Shown here: positions 1-7,983 of the stretch, piece by piece
Numbering within the stretch: position 1 is the stretch's first letter
How the letters are laid out: the number at the start of each line of letters is the position of its first letter
NCBI RefSeq assembly: GCF_009208555.1
Contig: NZ_WFLI01000010.1
Location: 142,854-206,853 of the forward strand
DNA: 64,000 nt
Source: Janthinobacterium violaceinigrum
Lineage (GTDB): Bacteria > Pseudomonadota > Gammaproteobacteria > Burkholderiales > Burkholderiaceae_D
Direction of reading: 5' to 3'
The notes under the pieces: generated by a model
Databases searched by the model: none
What the model saw: only the letters and a program-made list of their open reading frames with translations
Told to the model about the DNA's origin: nothing
Program-made: the position numbers and the translations under genes

Positions 1-1
1 G

Positions 2-319
2 ACGTCGGCCGGCGCGGGCGTGTTTGCCTATCCCCTCACCTTGAAGGGCAAGAAACAGAACAATGTGCTGGACCATGCCGAAGGCCGCCCGCCGCGCGAC
101 CTGGAAGTGGCGCTGCGCAGCTATGCCAGTTTTGACACGGTGGTGGAGCGCTACCGCCAGCTGGCCAAGGGCGCCCGGCTGCAGCGCAACGAGCGCACGG
201 CCTACCTCGATGGCGACATGGGGCAGGGCAGCTACCGCGTCTACATCCGCAACACGGGTCCTGACGGCGTGATGATCGACGTGGCGCTGTGGCAGCGCAA
301 GCTGGCGGCCAGCCGCTGA
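2..319 (+). CDS. Hypothetical protein, C-terminal part (5' end outside window)
   Basis: The reading frame is open at the window edge and ends with TGA at 317-319. The visible part is about 105 residues. A GTG at 20 could serve as a start, but the frame continues upstream (T-S-A-G-A-G-V-F-A-Y), so the true start is probably outside. The product is basic and has several aromatic residues in its second half (SYRVYIRN). I recognise no catalytic motif, membrane segment or signal peptide. It converges with the minus-strand repeat-protein gene, which ends 2 bp downstream. Coding is supported by codon usage typical of the neighbouring genes. Function is unknown. Confidence 0.55.
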   Translation, partial: TSAGAGVFAYPLTLKGKKQNNVLDHAEGRPPRDLEVALRSYASFDTVVERYRQLAKGARLQRNERTAYLDGDMGQGSYRVYIRNTGPDGVMIDVALWQRKLAASR

Positions 320-321
320 TT

Positions 322-1353
322 TCAGCCAGGGCGCGGCTGCTCGTAGCCCAGTTGCACCAGCTGCGCGGCGATGGCGTCGTCGCGTGTCTTCCTGCCGGTG
401 CGCAGGCGCGCATGCGTCAGGGACGGGGGCAAGCCATGCGCCAGCAAGGCGTCGATGTCGAGCATGGTCTCGGATGCCGACAACTGGCGCAGGGCGGGCA
501 AGGTGGCGAGGCCGGGCAGGCTGTCGAGCGTCTTGCAGGTGTGCAGGTTCAGGCGTTCAAGCACGGGATTGGGCCCCAGCGCGATCTGCCGCAGCTTGAT
601 CTGGTCTTCCACCCATAGCGCCTGCAGCAGCGGGAAGCGGCCGATGTCGCCCAGCGTTTCCAGGCCGCGCACGCGTATCACTTCCAGTTTCCTCAGCAGC
701 GGCGCCTCGATGTGCGCGATCGATGCGCGGCCGCCCAGCTGCAGCAGCAGCCTTTCCAGGCGGGCCATCTGCGAAATGAAATCCAGCGGCACCTTGTTCT
801 TGATACGGTACAGCGACAGCTCGTGCAGCGCGGGCAGGCCGGCCACGGTGTCGATGTGCTGGTGGTGGCCCTCGATGACCAGGCTGGCCAGGTGCGCATA
901 GTGGCGCAGGGGCGCCAGGTCGATATTGTCCCTGGCCGACTCGCCCAGATGCAGGTATTCGAGGCCGCGCAAATTCTCCAGCTGCAGGATGTCGGCTTGC
1001 GCCAGTTCGTACACGCCCAGGCTCAGGCGCTTCAGGTGGCGTAGTTCACCCAGCGCTTCCAGGTGGATGGCTTGCCGGTGGTAGTCGATGGACAGGCTGG
1101 CCACATGCGGCAGCGCGCGCAGGATGCGCGCATCGAACACCCTCGGGTCGTAACCGTAGATGCGGATGGTCAGCGCCGTGCCGCAGGTGGCGGCCAGGGC
1201 GTCGAGGTCGGCCAGCAGCGGTTCCGGCTCGGCCAGGGTATTGAACTGCACCAGCACCTGCTTGCCAGCGGCGATGGCGGCGCGGATCGCCGCGGCGTCG
1301 ATGCGCTCGGGGTTCTGGATGCACTGCGGCCGTTCTGCTTGCGTCATGATCAC
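322..1353 (-). CDS. Leucine-rich-repeat-like protein
   Basis: About 343 residues with no signal peptide. From about residue 75 to 330 the protein shows irregular leucine-rich repeats of 22-26 residues (LPHVASLSID, LRHLKRLSLG, LRGLEYLHLG, LPALHELSLY, LPALRQLSAS), which should fold as a solenoid for protein binding. It is probably cytoplasmic. The upstream minus-strand MORN-like gene ends with TGA at 1352-1350, overlapping the GTG start here (1353-1351), so the two are probably translationally coupled. An ATG two codons in (1347) is an alternative start. The binding partner is not predictable. The pairing could suggest a protein and its inhibitor, but nothing in the sequence proves this. Confidence 0.7.
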   Translation of the reverse strand: MIMTQAERPQCIQNPERIDAAAIRAAIAAGKQVLVQFNTLAEPEPLLADLDALAATCGTALTIRIYGYDPRVFDARILRALPHVASLSIDYHRQAIHLEALGELRHLKRLSLGVYELAQADILQLENLRGLEYLHLGESARDNIDLAPLRHYAHLASLVIEGHHQHIDTVAGLPALHELSLYRIKNKVPLDFISQMARLERLLLQLGGRASIAHIEAPLLRKLEVIRVRGLETLGDIGRFPLLQALWVEDQIKLRQIALGPNPVLERLNLHTCKTLDSLPGLATLPALRQLSASETMLDIDALLAHGLPPSLTHARLRTGRKTRDDAIAAQLVQLGYEQPRPG

Positions 1354-3404
1354 AATCCTATGGGGTAGGTAACCTGCCTGGGGGGCGGACAGCCTTCCGG
1401 CCCCGGGAACGTCTGCTTGCCCGTGTCATCGTAGCGCTTGCCGCAATCGACGAGCACGCGCTTGCGGAAGATGAAAATGCTGGCCACCTTGCCGTTCGGG
1501 TGGTAGCAGATATTGTCGCCGTCGCGGTCGGTCGACGCGTAGCTGTTCATGGTTTGGCCATTCACCGTGCGCGTGCTGTGGCCGCTGCGCGGCTCCGTGC
1601 ATTTGAGCTGGCCGCTTTCGTAGTACACGTTGAAGACGGAGGTATCGGCAGCGCGGTCGACCAGCAGTTCGTTCTTGCGCTTGCCGTTCGGGTAGTTCTC
1701 GTATCCCTCCTGGCGCTGGCCGTACTGGAAGGCGTAGTAAGACTGCGGTTTGCCGTCCGGGTAGTACATGTGGTGGTACTCGCACACGTCGTCGCGCGTG
1801 CTGCCGTATTCCTGGAAGGTGCAGCGGTGGATGTCGTTGAACAGCTGGCCGTCTTCATAGTATTCGCGCAGGTGCGTGAGCAGGCGGCCCTGGTCGATGA
1901 CGGCCAGGCGTTCCGGCTTGCCGTTCGGGTAGTAGCGCGCGTCCAGGCCCTGCTTCTTGCCGTTGTCCCACAAGGTGTCGAGGCGCAGGATCTTGCCGCT
2001 GTCGTCGAACGCCTGTTCGCGCCCGTCCAGCTGGCCGCTGCGGAAGGTGGCCGTGTAGACCACGTATTCCTTGCCGGCGGGGCCCAGGTAGCGCGTGCGC
2101 GCGCCGTCCAGCATGCCCGCCTGGTAATGGTCGCGCAGGCGCAGCGCGCCGCTGGCGTCCGTGTCGACCGCCTCGCCCTGCTTCTTGCCGTTCACGAAAG
2201 TGACGCTTTGCGTGGCCTTGTCCTTGAGCTTGAGCTTCCACGGGCCGTCGCGCAAGCCGTCGATGAAGTTGCCGTCGCCGTCTTCCGTGATCCACGGCCC
2301 ATGGCGCGTGCCGTTGACGTAGTTGCCGCGCGTGCGCAGCTGGCCTCCCATGCTGCGTTCGTGCGGGCCATTGAGCTGGCCGCCCGCATAGGTATCGAAA
2401 CCCGTGACTTCGTCTTCGTCGGCATAGTTGACGACCGTCCAGCGGCCTTCGCGCTTGCCGGCCCGGTACATGCCGCTCTCGCTCTGCCTTGGGTAATCGA
2501 AGCGCCACAGGCCTTCCTGCAGGCCGTCGACGAAATGGCCTTTTTCGCTGCCTTCATGCATGCCTTCGCGCACCCACAGCCCCTGGCGCTTGCCTTTCAC
2601 GTACTGGCCCCGTTCGACCACCGAGCCATCGTCCCAGGCCAGGCTGTAGAAGATCGACGGGCCGTCTTCGCTGCCCGTGAACTGCTGCGGCGCCGTTTCC
2701 CACGTCACTTGCCACAGGCGGTAATTGGGCAGGATGCCGGCGCCCGCATCGCTGTACAGGGTATAGCTGGCCGTCAGGTAGCGCTCGCCTTTTTTCAGGA
2801 AGGTTTTCTTGTAGGTGATGGCGTCCGTGCTGCCGGCGGCCACGGGCTTGCCGTCATCGCTGTAGTAGCCGACGATGGTGCCTTGCGTATGGTCGATGGC
2901 GTCGAAGTCCGCATTGCCGCTCTTGCCCCGCGCGACGCTGTAGTCCATGGGCGCCAGCTTGGCCAGCGCCGCCTTGACTTGCCCTGCATTGGGATTGGTG
3001 CTTTGCGCCGCGATGCGGTTCAGGGCCGGCTGCAAGCCGTCGAGGCGCCGGTATTTGCCGGAACTGCGGTGGTAGCGGTAGGCGCGCAAGCCATTCTTGT
3101 CGCCCTGGCGGAACAGCACCAGCATGGTTTGCACGCTGTCGTTCGTCTCCTTGTCCAGCGAGGCGTAGAAGACGGAGCGGATGACGGCGTTGCCGAACTG
3201 GTCGAGCAGGACGGGTTTCGCGCTGCCGCCCTTGCACTCGCAATAGTAGCCATTCACGCCATCCTTTTCCTTGAGGAAGGCGATATCGAAGCCGCTGTCC
3301 TGCGACGCGCTGATGGCGGGATGGGCGAGGCTCTTGCCTTCATAAAAGGGCGCGCCGTGGGCCAGCGCAGAGCAGAGGAGCAAGGGCAAAAGCAGACGTT
3401 TCAT
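1350..3404 (-). CDS. Exported MORN/YwqK-type repeat protein
   Basis: 684 residues starting with a Sec signal peptide (MKRLLLPLLLCSALAHGAP, cleavage near 18). Residues about 20-240 form a non-repetitive domain. From about 250 to the end there are many short repeats of the MORN/YwqK kind: YxxGKRQGLW, FVDGLQEGLW, YRAGKREGRW, YPNGKPERL, YYPDGKPQSY, YPNGKRKNEL, YYESGQL and YHPNGKV. Such repeats form beta-hairpin sheets. In databases similar proteins are often labelled 'YwqK family antitoxin', a name based on weak evidence. The product is likely periplasmic or surface-exposed. It is the first gene of a two-gene unit with the overlapping leucine-rich-repeat gene. Function is unknown. Confidence 0.75.
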   Translation of the reverse strand: MKRLLLPLLLCSALAHGAPFYEGKSLAHPAISASQDSGFDIAFLKEKDGVNGYYCECKGGSAKPVLLDQFGNAVIRSVFYASLDKETNDSVQTMLVLFRQGDKNGLRAYRYHRSSGKYRRLDGLQPALNRIAAQSTNPNAGQVKAALAKLAPMDYSVARGKSGNADFDAIDHTQGTIVGYYSDDGKPVAAGSTDAITYKKTFLKKGERYLTASYTLYSDAGAGILPNYRLWQVTWETAPQQFTGSEDGPSIFYSLAWDDGSVVERGQYVKGKRQGLWVREGMHEGSEKGHFVDGLQEGLWRFDYPRQSESGMYRAGKREGRWTVVNYADEDEVTGFDTYAGGQLNGPHERSMGGQLRTRGNYVNGTRHGPWITEDGDGNFIDGLRDGPWKLKLKDKATQSVTFVNGKKQGEAVDTDASGALRLRDHYQAGMLDGARTRYLGPAGKEYVVYTATFRSGQLDGREQAFDDSGKILRLDTLWDNGKKQGLDARYYPNGKPERLAVIDQGRLLTHLREYYEDGQLFNDIHRCTFQEYGSTRDDVCEYHHMYYPDGKPQSYYAFQYGQRQEGYENYPNGKRKNELLVDRAADTSVFNVYYESGQLKCTEPRSGHSTRTVNGQTMNSYASTDRDGDNICYHPNGKVASIFIFRKRVLVDCGKRYDDTGKQTFPGPEGCPPPRQVTYPIGL

Positions 3405-3499
3405 CGTGGGGCTGGCGCCGGGCGCCGCAATGGAAAGGCCACGATTCTGCCTGCGTTCTTACTTGTGGGCAAATACGGGCCTATCGTGCGCGCCCCGGT

Positions 3500-4048
3500 T
3501 CAGGGCTGGTGCGCGGCGCAGAAGTCCAGCAGCAGCTGTTCGCCTTCGGGCCAGGGGCCGTAGCCCGCATCGCCGTTGATATGGCCGGCGTCGCCGATCA
3601 TGGTCAGTTCGCTGCCCCAGGCGGCGGCAAACGCGCGTGCGCGCGCGAAGCTGACGTAGGGATCATCGCCGCTGGCGACTACCAGGCTGGGAAACGGCAA
3701 GGCTTGCAGCGGCATGGGCGCAAAGCCCGTCGTGCCCGCAGGGTAGGAGGGCGCTTCCACGTCGCTGGGGGCGACGAGGAAGGCGCCGGCGATCCTGTGC
3801 GGCGAGCCGCTGGCAGCCCAGTGGGCCACCAGCGCGCAGGCCAGGCTGTGCGCGGCCAGCACGGGCGGGCGCGGGCAGGCGGCAATGGCGCGGTCGAGTT
3901 CCGTCACCCACTCGTCCTTGTCCGGCGTCTGCCATTGCCCGTGCGGCACGCGCGACCATTGCGGGTGGCGCGCTTCCCAACGGGTTTGCCAGTGCTGCGG
4001 CCCGGAATTCCACAGGCCGGCCAGGGTCAGGATCAGAGGCGACATCAT
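3500..4048 (-). CDS. RBBP9/YdeN-type alpha/beta serine hydrolase
   Basis: 182 residues, the usual size for this small hydrolase family. It opens with the family signature LTLAGLWNSGPQHWQTRWE. The nucleophile elbow is AHSLAC (Ser about residue 67), the acid is probably Asp in ASGDDPYV (about 128), and the catalytic His is in GDAGHING (about 154), so the triad is complete. It has no signal peptide and should be cytoplasmic. The substrate is unknown; members are carboxylesterase-like. It lies downstream of kynU-kynA on the same strand with a 136-bp gap, so operon membership is uncertain. It is not the usual kynurenine formamidase (KynB). Confidence 0.85.
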   Translation of the reverse strand: MMSPLILTLAGLWNSGPQHWQTRWEARHPQWSRVPHGQWQTPDKDEWVTELDRAIAACPRPPVLAAHSLACALVAHWAASGSPHRIAGAFLVAPSDVEAPSYPAGTTGFAPMPLQALPFPSLVVASGDDPYVSFARARAFAAAWGSELTMIGDAGHINGDAGYGPWPEGEQLLLDFCAAHQP

Positions 4049-4184
4049 TTTTCCTTATAAATAAATGCCGGACAAAATCGTGGCGAGCGGCAGTGGATTG
4101 TAGTCGAGACGCGCAGCTGTGCGCATGCACAGTGAGCATCGCAGGCCGCAAGGCGCGCCGCGCAGTAGATTTGGTCTGGCACTT

Positions 4185-5075
4185 TTAAAGTTCGGTGCGT
4201 AGGGCGAACAACTCCGGGAACAATACCACGTCGAGCATCTTGCGCAAGTAGCTCACGCCCGCCGTGCCGCCCGTGCCCGTCTTGAAGCCGATGATGCGTT
4301 CCACCGTCGTAACATGGCGGAAGCGCCAGAAGCGGAAGGCCGTTTCCAGGTCCACCAGCTTTTCGGCTAGTTCGTACAGGGCCCAGTGTTTCGACGGGTC
4401 GCGGTAGACTTCCAGCCAGGCCGCCTTGACCGAGGCGTCGGCGCTGGTCGGCAGGGTCCAGTCGGCATCGAGGCGCTCGGGAGCGATGGGCAGGCCGCTG
4501 CGCGCCAGCAGCTTGATGGCTTCATCGTAGACGGACGGCGTGCGCAGGGCGGCGTCGAGCACCTTGTAGGTGTCGGGCGCCGTCGTATGCACGTTGAGCA
4601 GGGCGGCGTTCTTGTTCCCCAAGATGAATTCGATTTCGCGGTACTGGAAGGACTGGAAGCCGGACGAGGCGCCCAGGTAGGGCCGGATGGCCGTGTATTC
4701 GGGCGGCGTCATGGTGGCCAGCACGTCCCAGGCATGCACCAGCTGGTCCATGATGCGCGCCACGCGGGCCAGCATCTTGAAGGCGGGCGCCAGGTCGCCG
4801 CTTTGCAGGTTGGCGCGCACGGCATGCATTTCGTGCAGCATCAGCTTCATCCACAGTTCGCTGGTCTGGTGCTGCACGATGAACAGCATTTCATTGTGGT
4901 TGGGCGAGAGCGGATGCTGGGCCGTGAGGATGCGGTCCAGCGCCAGGTAGTTGCCATAGCTCATCGATTCGCTGAAATCCATCTGCGCGCCATGCCACTC
5001 GGCGCCTTGCTGGCCGCCAGCGTGCATGGGGCAGCCGCTGCTGTTTTCCTTGTTCATATTCTTGTCGTCGCTCAT
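4185..5075 (-). CDS. kynA: Tryptophan 2,3-dioxygenase
   Basis: Heme-dependent dioxygenase that opens the indole ring of L-tryptophan to give N-formylkynurenine, the first step of the kynurenine pathway. 296 residues from the ATG at 5075 ([11 protein letters not shown]…), within the family range. Core features are [13 protein letters not shown], the heme-ligand region [18 protein letters not shown], and the C-terminal [15 protein letters not shown] substrate loop. The reading frame stays open upstream, but that stretch overlaps kynU and is not used. It is the second gene of a kynU-kynA operon, with 8 bp separating the kynU stop from this start. No kynB lies next to it. Confidence 0.96.
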   Translation of the reverse strand: MSDDKNMNKENSSGCPMHAGGQQGAEWHGAQMDFSESMSYGNYLALDRILTAQHPLSPNHNEMLFIVQHQTSELWMKLMLHEMHAVRANLQSGDLAPAFKMLARVARIMDQLVHAWDVLATMTPPEYTAIRPYLGASSGFQSFQYREIEFILGNKNAALLNVHTTAPDTYKVLDAALRTPSVYDEAIKLLARSGLPIAPERLDADWTLPTSADASVKAAWLEVYRDPSKHWALYELAEKLVDLETAFRFWRFRHVTTVERIIGFKTGTGGTAGVSYLRKMLDVVLFPELFALRTEL

Positions 5076-5083
5076 GGGATGGA

Positions 5084-6346
5084 TCAGGTGACGGCGTCGC
5101 GCTTGGCGGCGATGTCGTAGGCTTGGGTGTCGAGGATGTCGCGCAGGATTTCCACGGCATCCCACACGTCGGCAAAGCTCGTGTACAGGGGCGTGAAACC
5201 GAAGCGCATGATGGCCGGCTCGCGGTAGTCGCCGATCACGCCGCGCGCGATCAGCGCCTGCATCACGGCATAGCCGTGCGGGTGCGTGAAGCTGACCTGG
5301 CTGCCGCGCCGCGCATGTTCGCGCGGCGTGACGAGGCCCAGCGGATGGCTGGCGCAGCGCTGTTCCACCAGCGCGATGAACAGGTCCGTCAGGGCCAGCG
5401 ACTTGTGGCGGATGGCTTCCATGCTCGTCTGCGCGAAGATCTCCAGGCCGCATTCGACCAGGGCCAGCGAGAGAATCGGCTGCGTGCCGCACAGGGCGCG
5501 GGCGATGCCGTCGGCCGGCGCAAAGCCCGGATCCATGGCGAACGGCGTGGCGTGGCCCCACCAGCCGGACAGCGGCTGGCGGAAGCGCGCCTGGTGCTTT
5601 TCCGGCACCCAGATGAAGGCGGGCGAGCCGGGGCCGCCATTCAGGTATTTATAGGTGCAGCCGACGGCCAGGTCGGCGCCGGCGCCGTTCAGGTCCAGCG
5701 GCACGGCGCCGGCCGAATGGGCCAGGTCCCACAGCGCCAGCGCCCCTTGCGCGTGGCAATGGCTGCTGATGGCGGCCATGTCGTGCTGGTAGCCGGTGCG
5801 GTAGTTGACGTGCGTGAGCATGGCGACGGCGCAATCGGCGTCGATGGCTTGCGCCAGTTCCTCGGGACTGTCGACCAGGCGCAGCTGGTAGCCCCGGTCC
5901 AGCCAGGCCGCCAGGCCTTGTGCCATGTACAGGTCGGTGGGGAAGTTGCTGCGTTCGCTGACGATGCTCCTGCGCGCGGCATGGGCGGGATCGGCGGCCT
6001 GCATCTGCAGGGCGGCGGCCAGCGCCTTGAACAGGTTGACGGAGGTGGTGTCGGTGATCACCACTTCGCCCGTGCCGGCGCCCAGCAGCGGGGCCAGGCG
6101 GTCGCCCAGGCGCTTGGGCAGGTCGAACCAGCCAGCCGTATTCCAGCTGCGGATCAGGTCCGTGCCCCATTCGGCCGTGATGACGTGCTGGGCACGGGCC
6201 AGCGCTGCCTTCGGCCGCGCACCCAGGGAATTGCCGTCGAGGTAAATCACGCCTTGCGGCAAGTCGAATTGCTGGCGCAGGGGCGCCAGACGATCATCGA
6301 GGTCGCGCGCGCTGCAGTCATGTCGAGAAATCATGGTGGCTTTCAT
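5084..6346 (-). CDS. kynU: Kynureninase
   Basis: PLP enzyme that cleaves L-kynurenine to anthranilate and alanine. From the ATG at 6346 it is 420 residues; a second ATG at 6334 (MISRHDCSA…) gives 416, the common length, and may be the true start. Neither has a strong ribosome site. Landmarks: [11 protein letters not shown], the aspartate region [15 protein letters not shown], and the PLP lysine in [16 protein letters not shown]. The frame stays open another 50 codons upstream but that stretch has no family similarity. It is the first gene of the kynUA operon. Together the pair converts tryptophan to anthranilate if a formamidase exists elsewhere in the genome. Confidence 0.96.
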   Translation of the reverse strand: MKATMISRHDCSARDLDDRLAPLRQQFDLPQGVIYLDGNSLGARPKAALARAQHVITAEWGTDLIRSWNTAGWFDLPKRLGDRLAPLLGAGTGEVVITDTTSVNLFKALAAALQMQAADPAHAARRSIVSERSNFPTDLYMAQGLAAWLDRGYQLRLVDSPEELAQAIDADCAVAMLTHVNYRTGYQHDMAAISSHCHAQGALALWDLAHSAGAVPLDLNGAGADLAVGCTYKYLNGGPGSPAFIWVPEKHQARFRQPLSGWWGHATPFAMDPGFAPADGIARALCGTQPILSLALVECGLEIFAQTSMEAIRHKSLALTDLFIALVEQRCASHPLGLVTPREHARRGSQVSFTHPHGYAVMQALIARGVIGDYREPAIMRFGFTPLYTSFADVWDAVEILRDILDTQAYDIAAKRDAVT

Positions 6347-6527
6347 TTTGGTACTTATCTGAATGGCACGATATTGCTTGAAGCCTAAAGTATTGTGCGG
6401 AAGCAGGCAGTGTAGCAAATCCCTGCCGCAAAGCGGTATTTCTGCCCTGGATGCAGCGTGAAAATAGCCGCCCTGCGGGGCGTCAACGAAAAAAATCACG
6501 ATTTTTCAAAATATTTTCAAATAACCC

Positions 6528-6554
6528 TAAAGTTTTGCCAGACGCCGCCGTCAA
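6528..6554 (+). promoter_or_regulatory. FliA (sigma-28)-type promoter P1 upstream of flhDC
   Basis: TAAAGTTT at 6528-6535, an 11-nt spacer, then GCCGTCAA at 6547-6554. The enterobacterial FliA consensus is TAAAGTTT-N11-GCCGATAA, so the -35 element matches fully and the -10 at 6 of 8 positions with exact spacing. It points toward flhD, about 390 bp upstream of its start. Activity is inferred. Confidence 0.6.
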
Positions 6555-6625
6555 CGATTACATGAACGGTGTCAAACCGGTCAAAAACGGATGGGACTTT
6601 TTTTAAATATTTTTCAAAAAAGCCC

Positions 6626-6652
6626 TAAAGTTCCTGCCAAGGCAGCCGTTAT
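6626..6652 (+). promoter_or_regulatory. FliA (sigma-28)-type promoter P2 upstream of flhDC
   Basis: TAAAGTTC at 6626-6633, an 11-nt spacer, then GCCGTTAT at 6645-6652. The -35 matches 7 of 8 consensus positions and the -10 matches 6 of 8, with exact spacing. It is preceded by CC and an A/T tract like the copy 98 bp upstream and points toward flhD. Confidence 0.6.
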
Positions 6653-6788
6653 CTAGGTAAGTAGGCTTGATTTCGGTCAAGTTGTTGTAAAAAAGTGATA
6701 TTTATTGCAGGCCTGAAACGGGGTAAATCCCGCACCGCGCCCATCCCCCACATCCGCGCCGTTACTGGCGTGCGACCATGATCGAGCA

Positions 6789-6807
6789 GTGTTTGTCAGA
6801 CAAACAC
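6789..6807. promoter_or_regulatory. 19-bp perfect palindrome in the flhDC leader
   Basis: GTGTTTGTC at 6789-6797, a single A at the centre, and GACAAACAC at 6799-6807. The arms are perfectly complementary. The one-base centre suits a dimeric regulator's operator better than an RNA hairpin. It lies between the FliA-type promoters and flhD. The cognate regulator is unknown. Confidence 0.5.
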
Positions 6808-6941
6808 CTACGGTCCCATCCGCTATTCCCCGACCAAAAATACAGTGCTTTGCCTCTGTTGCGTTTGATGTTGCTCCTGCAGAATGTATCTCACTGGCAA
6901 CACACAACGCCAGCTGAATTCAACGGATTGAGGAGATGGAA

Positions 6942-7259
6942 ATGACTGCTAACGATATGATGGCTGAGATTCGCGACGCTAACCTGAGCTACCTGATGCT
7001 GGCCCAGCAAATGATTCGTGCGGACAAGGTAACAGCCATCTTCCGTTTGGGCATAGCCGCCGAAATCGCCGAACTGATCGAAGGCATGAGCAACGCGCAG
7101 ATCCTGAAACTGGCAGGCGGCAACATGATGCTGGCCCGCTTCCGTTTCGACGACAGCGCCATCCTGGGCATGTTGACGAACTACAATAAAGACCGTTCGC
7201 TGGCGCAATCGCACGCCGCCATCCTGATGGCTGGCCAAGGCGTCGAAGAAATCGCATAA
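6942..7259 (+). CDS. flhD: Flagellar transcriptional activator FlhD
   Basis: Subunit of the FlhD4C2 master activator of flagellar class II genes. From the ATG at 6942 it is 105 residues (MTANDMMAEIRDANLSYLML…), the normal length. An ATG at 6936 abuts the ribosome site AGGAG (6931-6935), so the second ATG, six bases after that site, is the better start. Family landmarks are IRDANLSYLMLAQQMIRADK and AIFRLGIAAEIAELI. It is followed by flhC after 51 bp. Expression is probably driven from the long upstream region holding the two FliA-type promoters. Confidence 0.95.
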   Translation: MTANDMMAEIRDANLSYLMLAQQMIRADKVTAIFRLGIAAEIAELIEGMSNAQILKLAGGNMMLARFRFDDSAILGMLTNYNKDRSLAQSHAAILMAGQGVEEIA

Positions 7260-7310
7260 CGTCAATCTCGTCATTCAGAGTCGGTATCAGTCAGTAGTGG
7301 AGCACACAGC

Positions 7311-7874
7311 ATGGCCAAGAAAAGTGTCGTATCGGAAGCGCAAGAAATCCAGCTGGCCATCGAATTGATACAGCTGGGCGCACGCCTGCAACTGCTGGAG
7401 ACGGAAGTCTCGCTGTCGCGCGAACGCCTGCTGAATCTGTACAAGGAATTGAAGGGCGTCTCGCCGCCCAAGGGCATGCTGCCGTTTTCCACCGACTGGT
7501 TCCTCACCTGGCAACCGAATATCCACTCCTCGCTGTTCATCAATATCCACAAGTTCCTTATCGACCACGCAGGCGCCACCGGCATCGAAGCCGTGATGAA
7601 GGCATACAAGCTGTATCTGGAGCAGATGCCGCCCGAAGCGGGAGAAGAGCCGCTGCTGTCGCTGACGCGGGCCTGGACGCTCGTGCGCTTTTTCAGCAGC
7701 AAGATGCTGGACATGGCGCCCTGCGGCAAGTGCGGCGGCAAGTTTGTCGTCAACTGCCTCGACCTGAACGCCGATTATGTCTGCGGCCTGTGCCACATGC
7801 CTTCGCGTGCCGGCAAGACCAAGAAGGCGCGCGATGAGGCGGCCGCCGTTGCGCCGCCCGGCGTCGTCGCCTGA
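7311..7874 (+). CDS. flhC: Flagellar transcriptional activator FlhC
   Basis: DNA-binding partner of FlhD. 187 residues, slightly under the enterobacterial 192. The conserved core includes EIQLAIELIQLGARLQLLE and STDWFLTWQPNIHSSLF. The zinc site is complete with four cysteines in two pairs: CGKC (about 143-146) and C-x13-C-x2-C through CLDLNADYVCGLC. The tail after the zinc site is alanine/proline-rich. A rho-independent terminator 28 bp downstream (7902-7937) closes the flhDC unit. Confidence 0.95.
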   Translation: MAKKSVVSEAQEIQLAIELIQLGARLQLLETEVSLSRERLLNLYKELKGVSPPKGMLPFSTDWFLTWQPNIHSSLFINIHKFLIDHAGATGIEAVMKAYKLYLEQMPPEAGEEPLLSLTRAWTLVRFFSSKMLDMAPCGKCGGKFVVNCLDLNADYVCGLCHMPSRAGKTKKARDEAAAVAPPGVVA

Positions 7875-7901
7875 TCCTGTCCCCAACATAGCCTCATGGA
7901 A

Positions 7902-7937
7902 AGCCGGAGCGGTCGCCAGACCGGACTCCGGCTTTTT
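7902..7937 (+). terminator. Rho-independent terminator of flhDC
   Basis: Stem AGCCGGAG (7902-7909) pairs with CTCCGGCT (7926-7933), followed by a T-run. It lies 28 bp after the flhC stop. Confidence 0.8.
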
Positions 7938-7983
7938 CATGGCGCTTTCGCTTACACTGGCGTTTTCCTCCGGCGACTGTCCC

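Larger units (their letters stand above)
6347..6941. promoter_or_regulatory. AT-rich control region between kynU and flhD
   Basis: A 595-bp stretch without a convincing gene, much richer in A/T than its surroundings between about 6480 and 6710. It holds two FliA-type promoters (6528-6554 and 6626-6652), each preceded by a similar A/T tract with AATATTTT and TTTTCAAA, so promoter and upstream tract look duplicated with a 98-bp offset. A 19-bp palindrome lies at 6789-6807. Minus-strand elements for kynU must lie near 6350-6480, but I could not identify a clear -35/-10 pair there. Confidence 0.7.

Noticed and set aside
1500..3563. Very long plus-strand frame opposite the MORN-like gene
   Set aside because: It is the mirror of a high-GC gene on the other strand. 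Its translation is low-complexity Ala/Val/Arg and has no domain or ribosome site.
5076..5561. Upstream extension of the kynA frame
   Set aside because: It overlaps kynU completely and has no family similarity. The tryptophan dioxygenase N-terminus starts at 5075.
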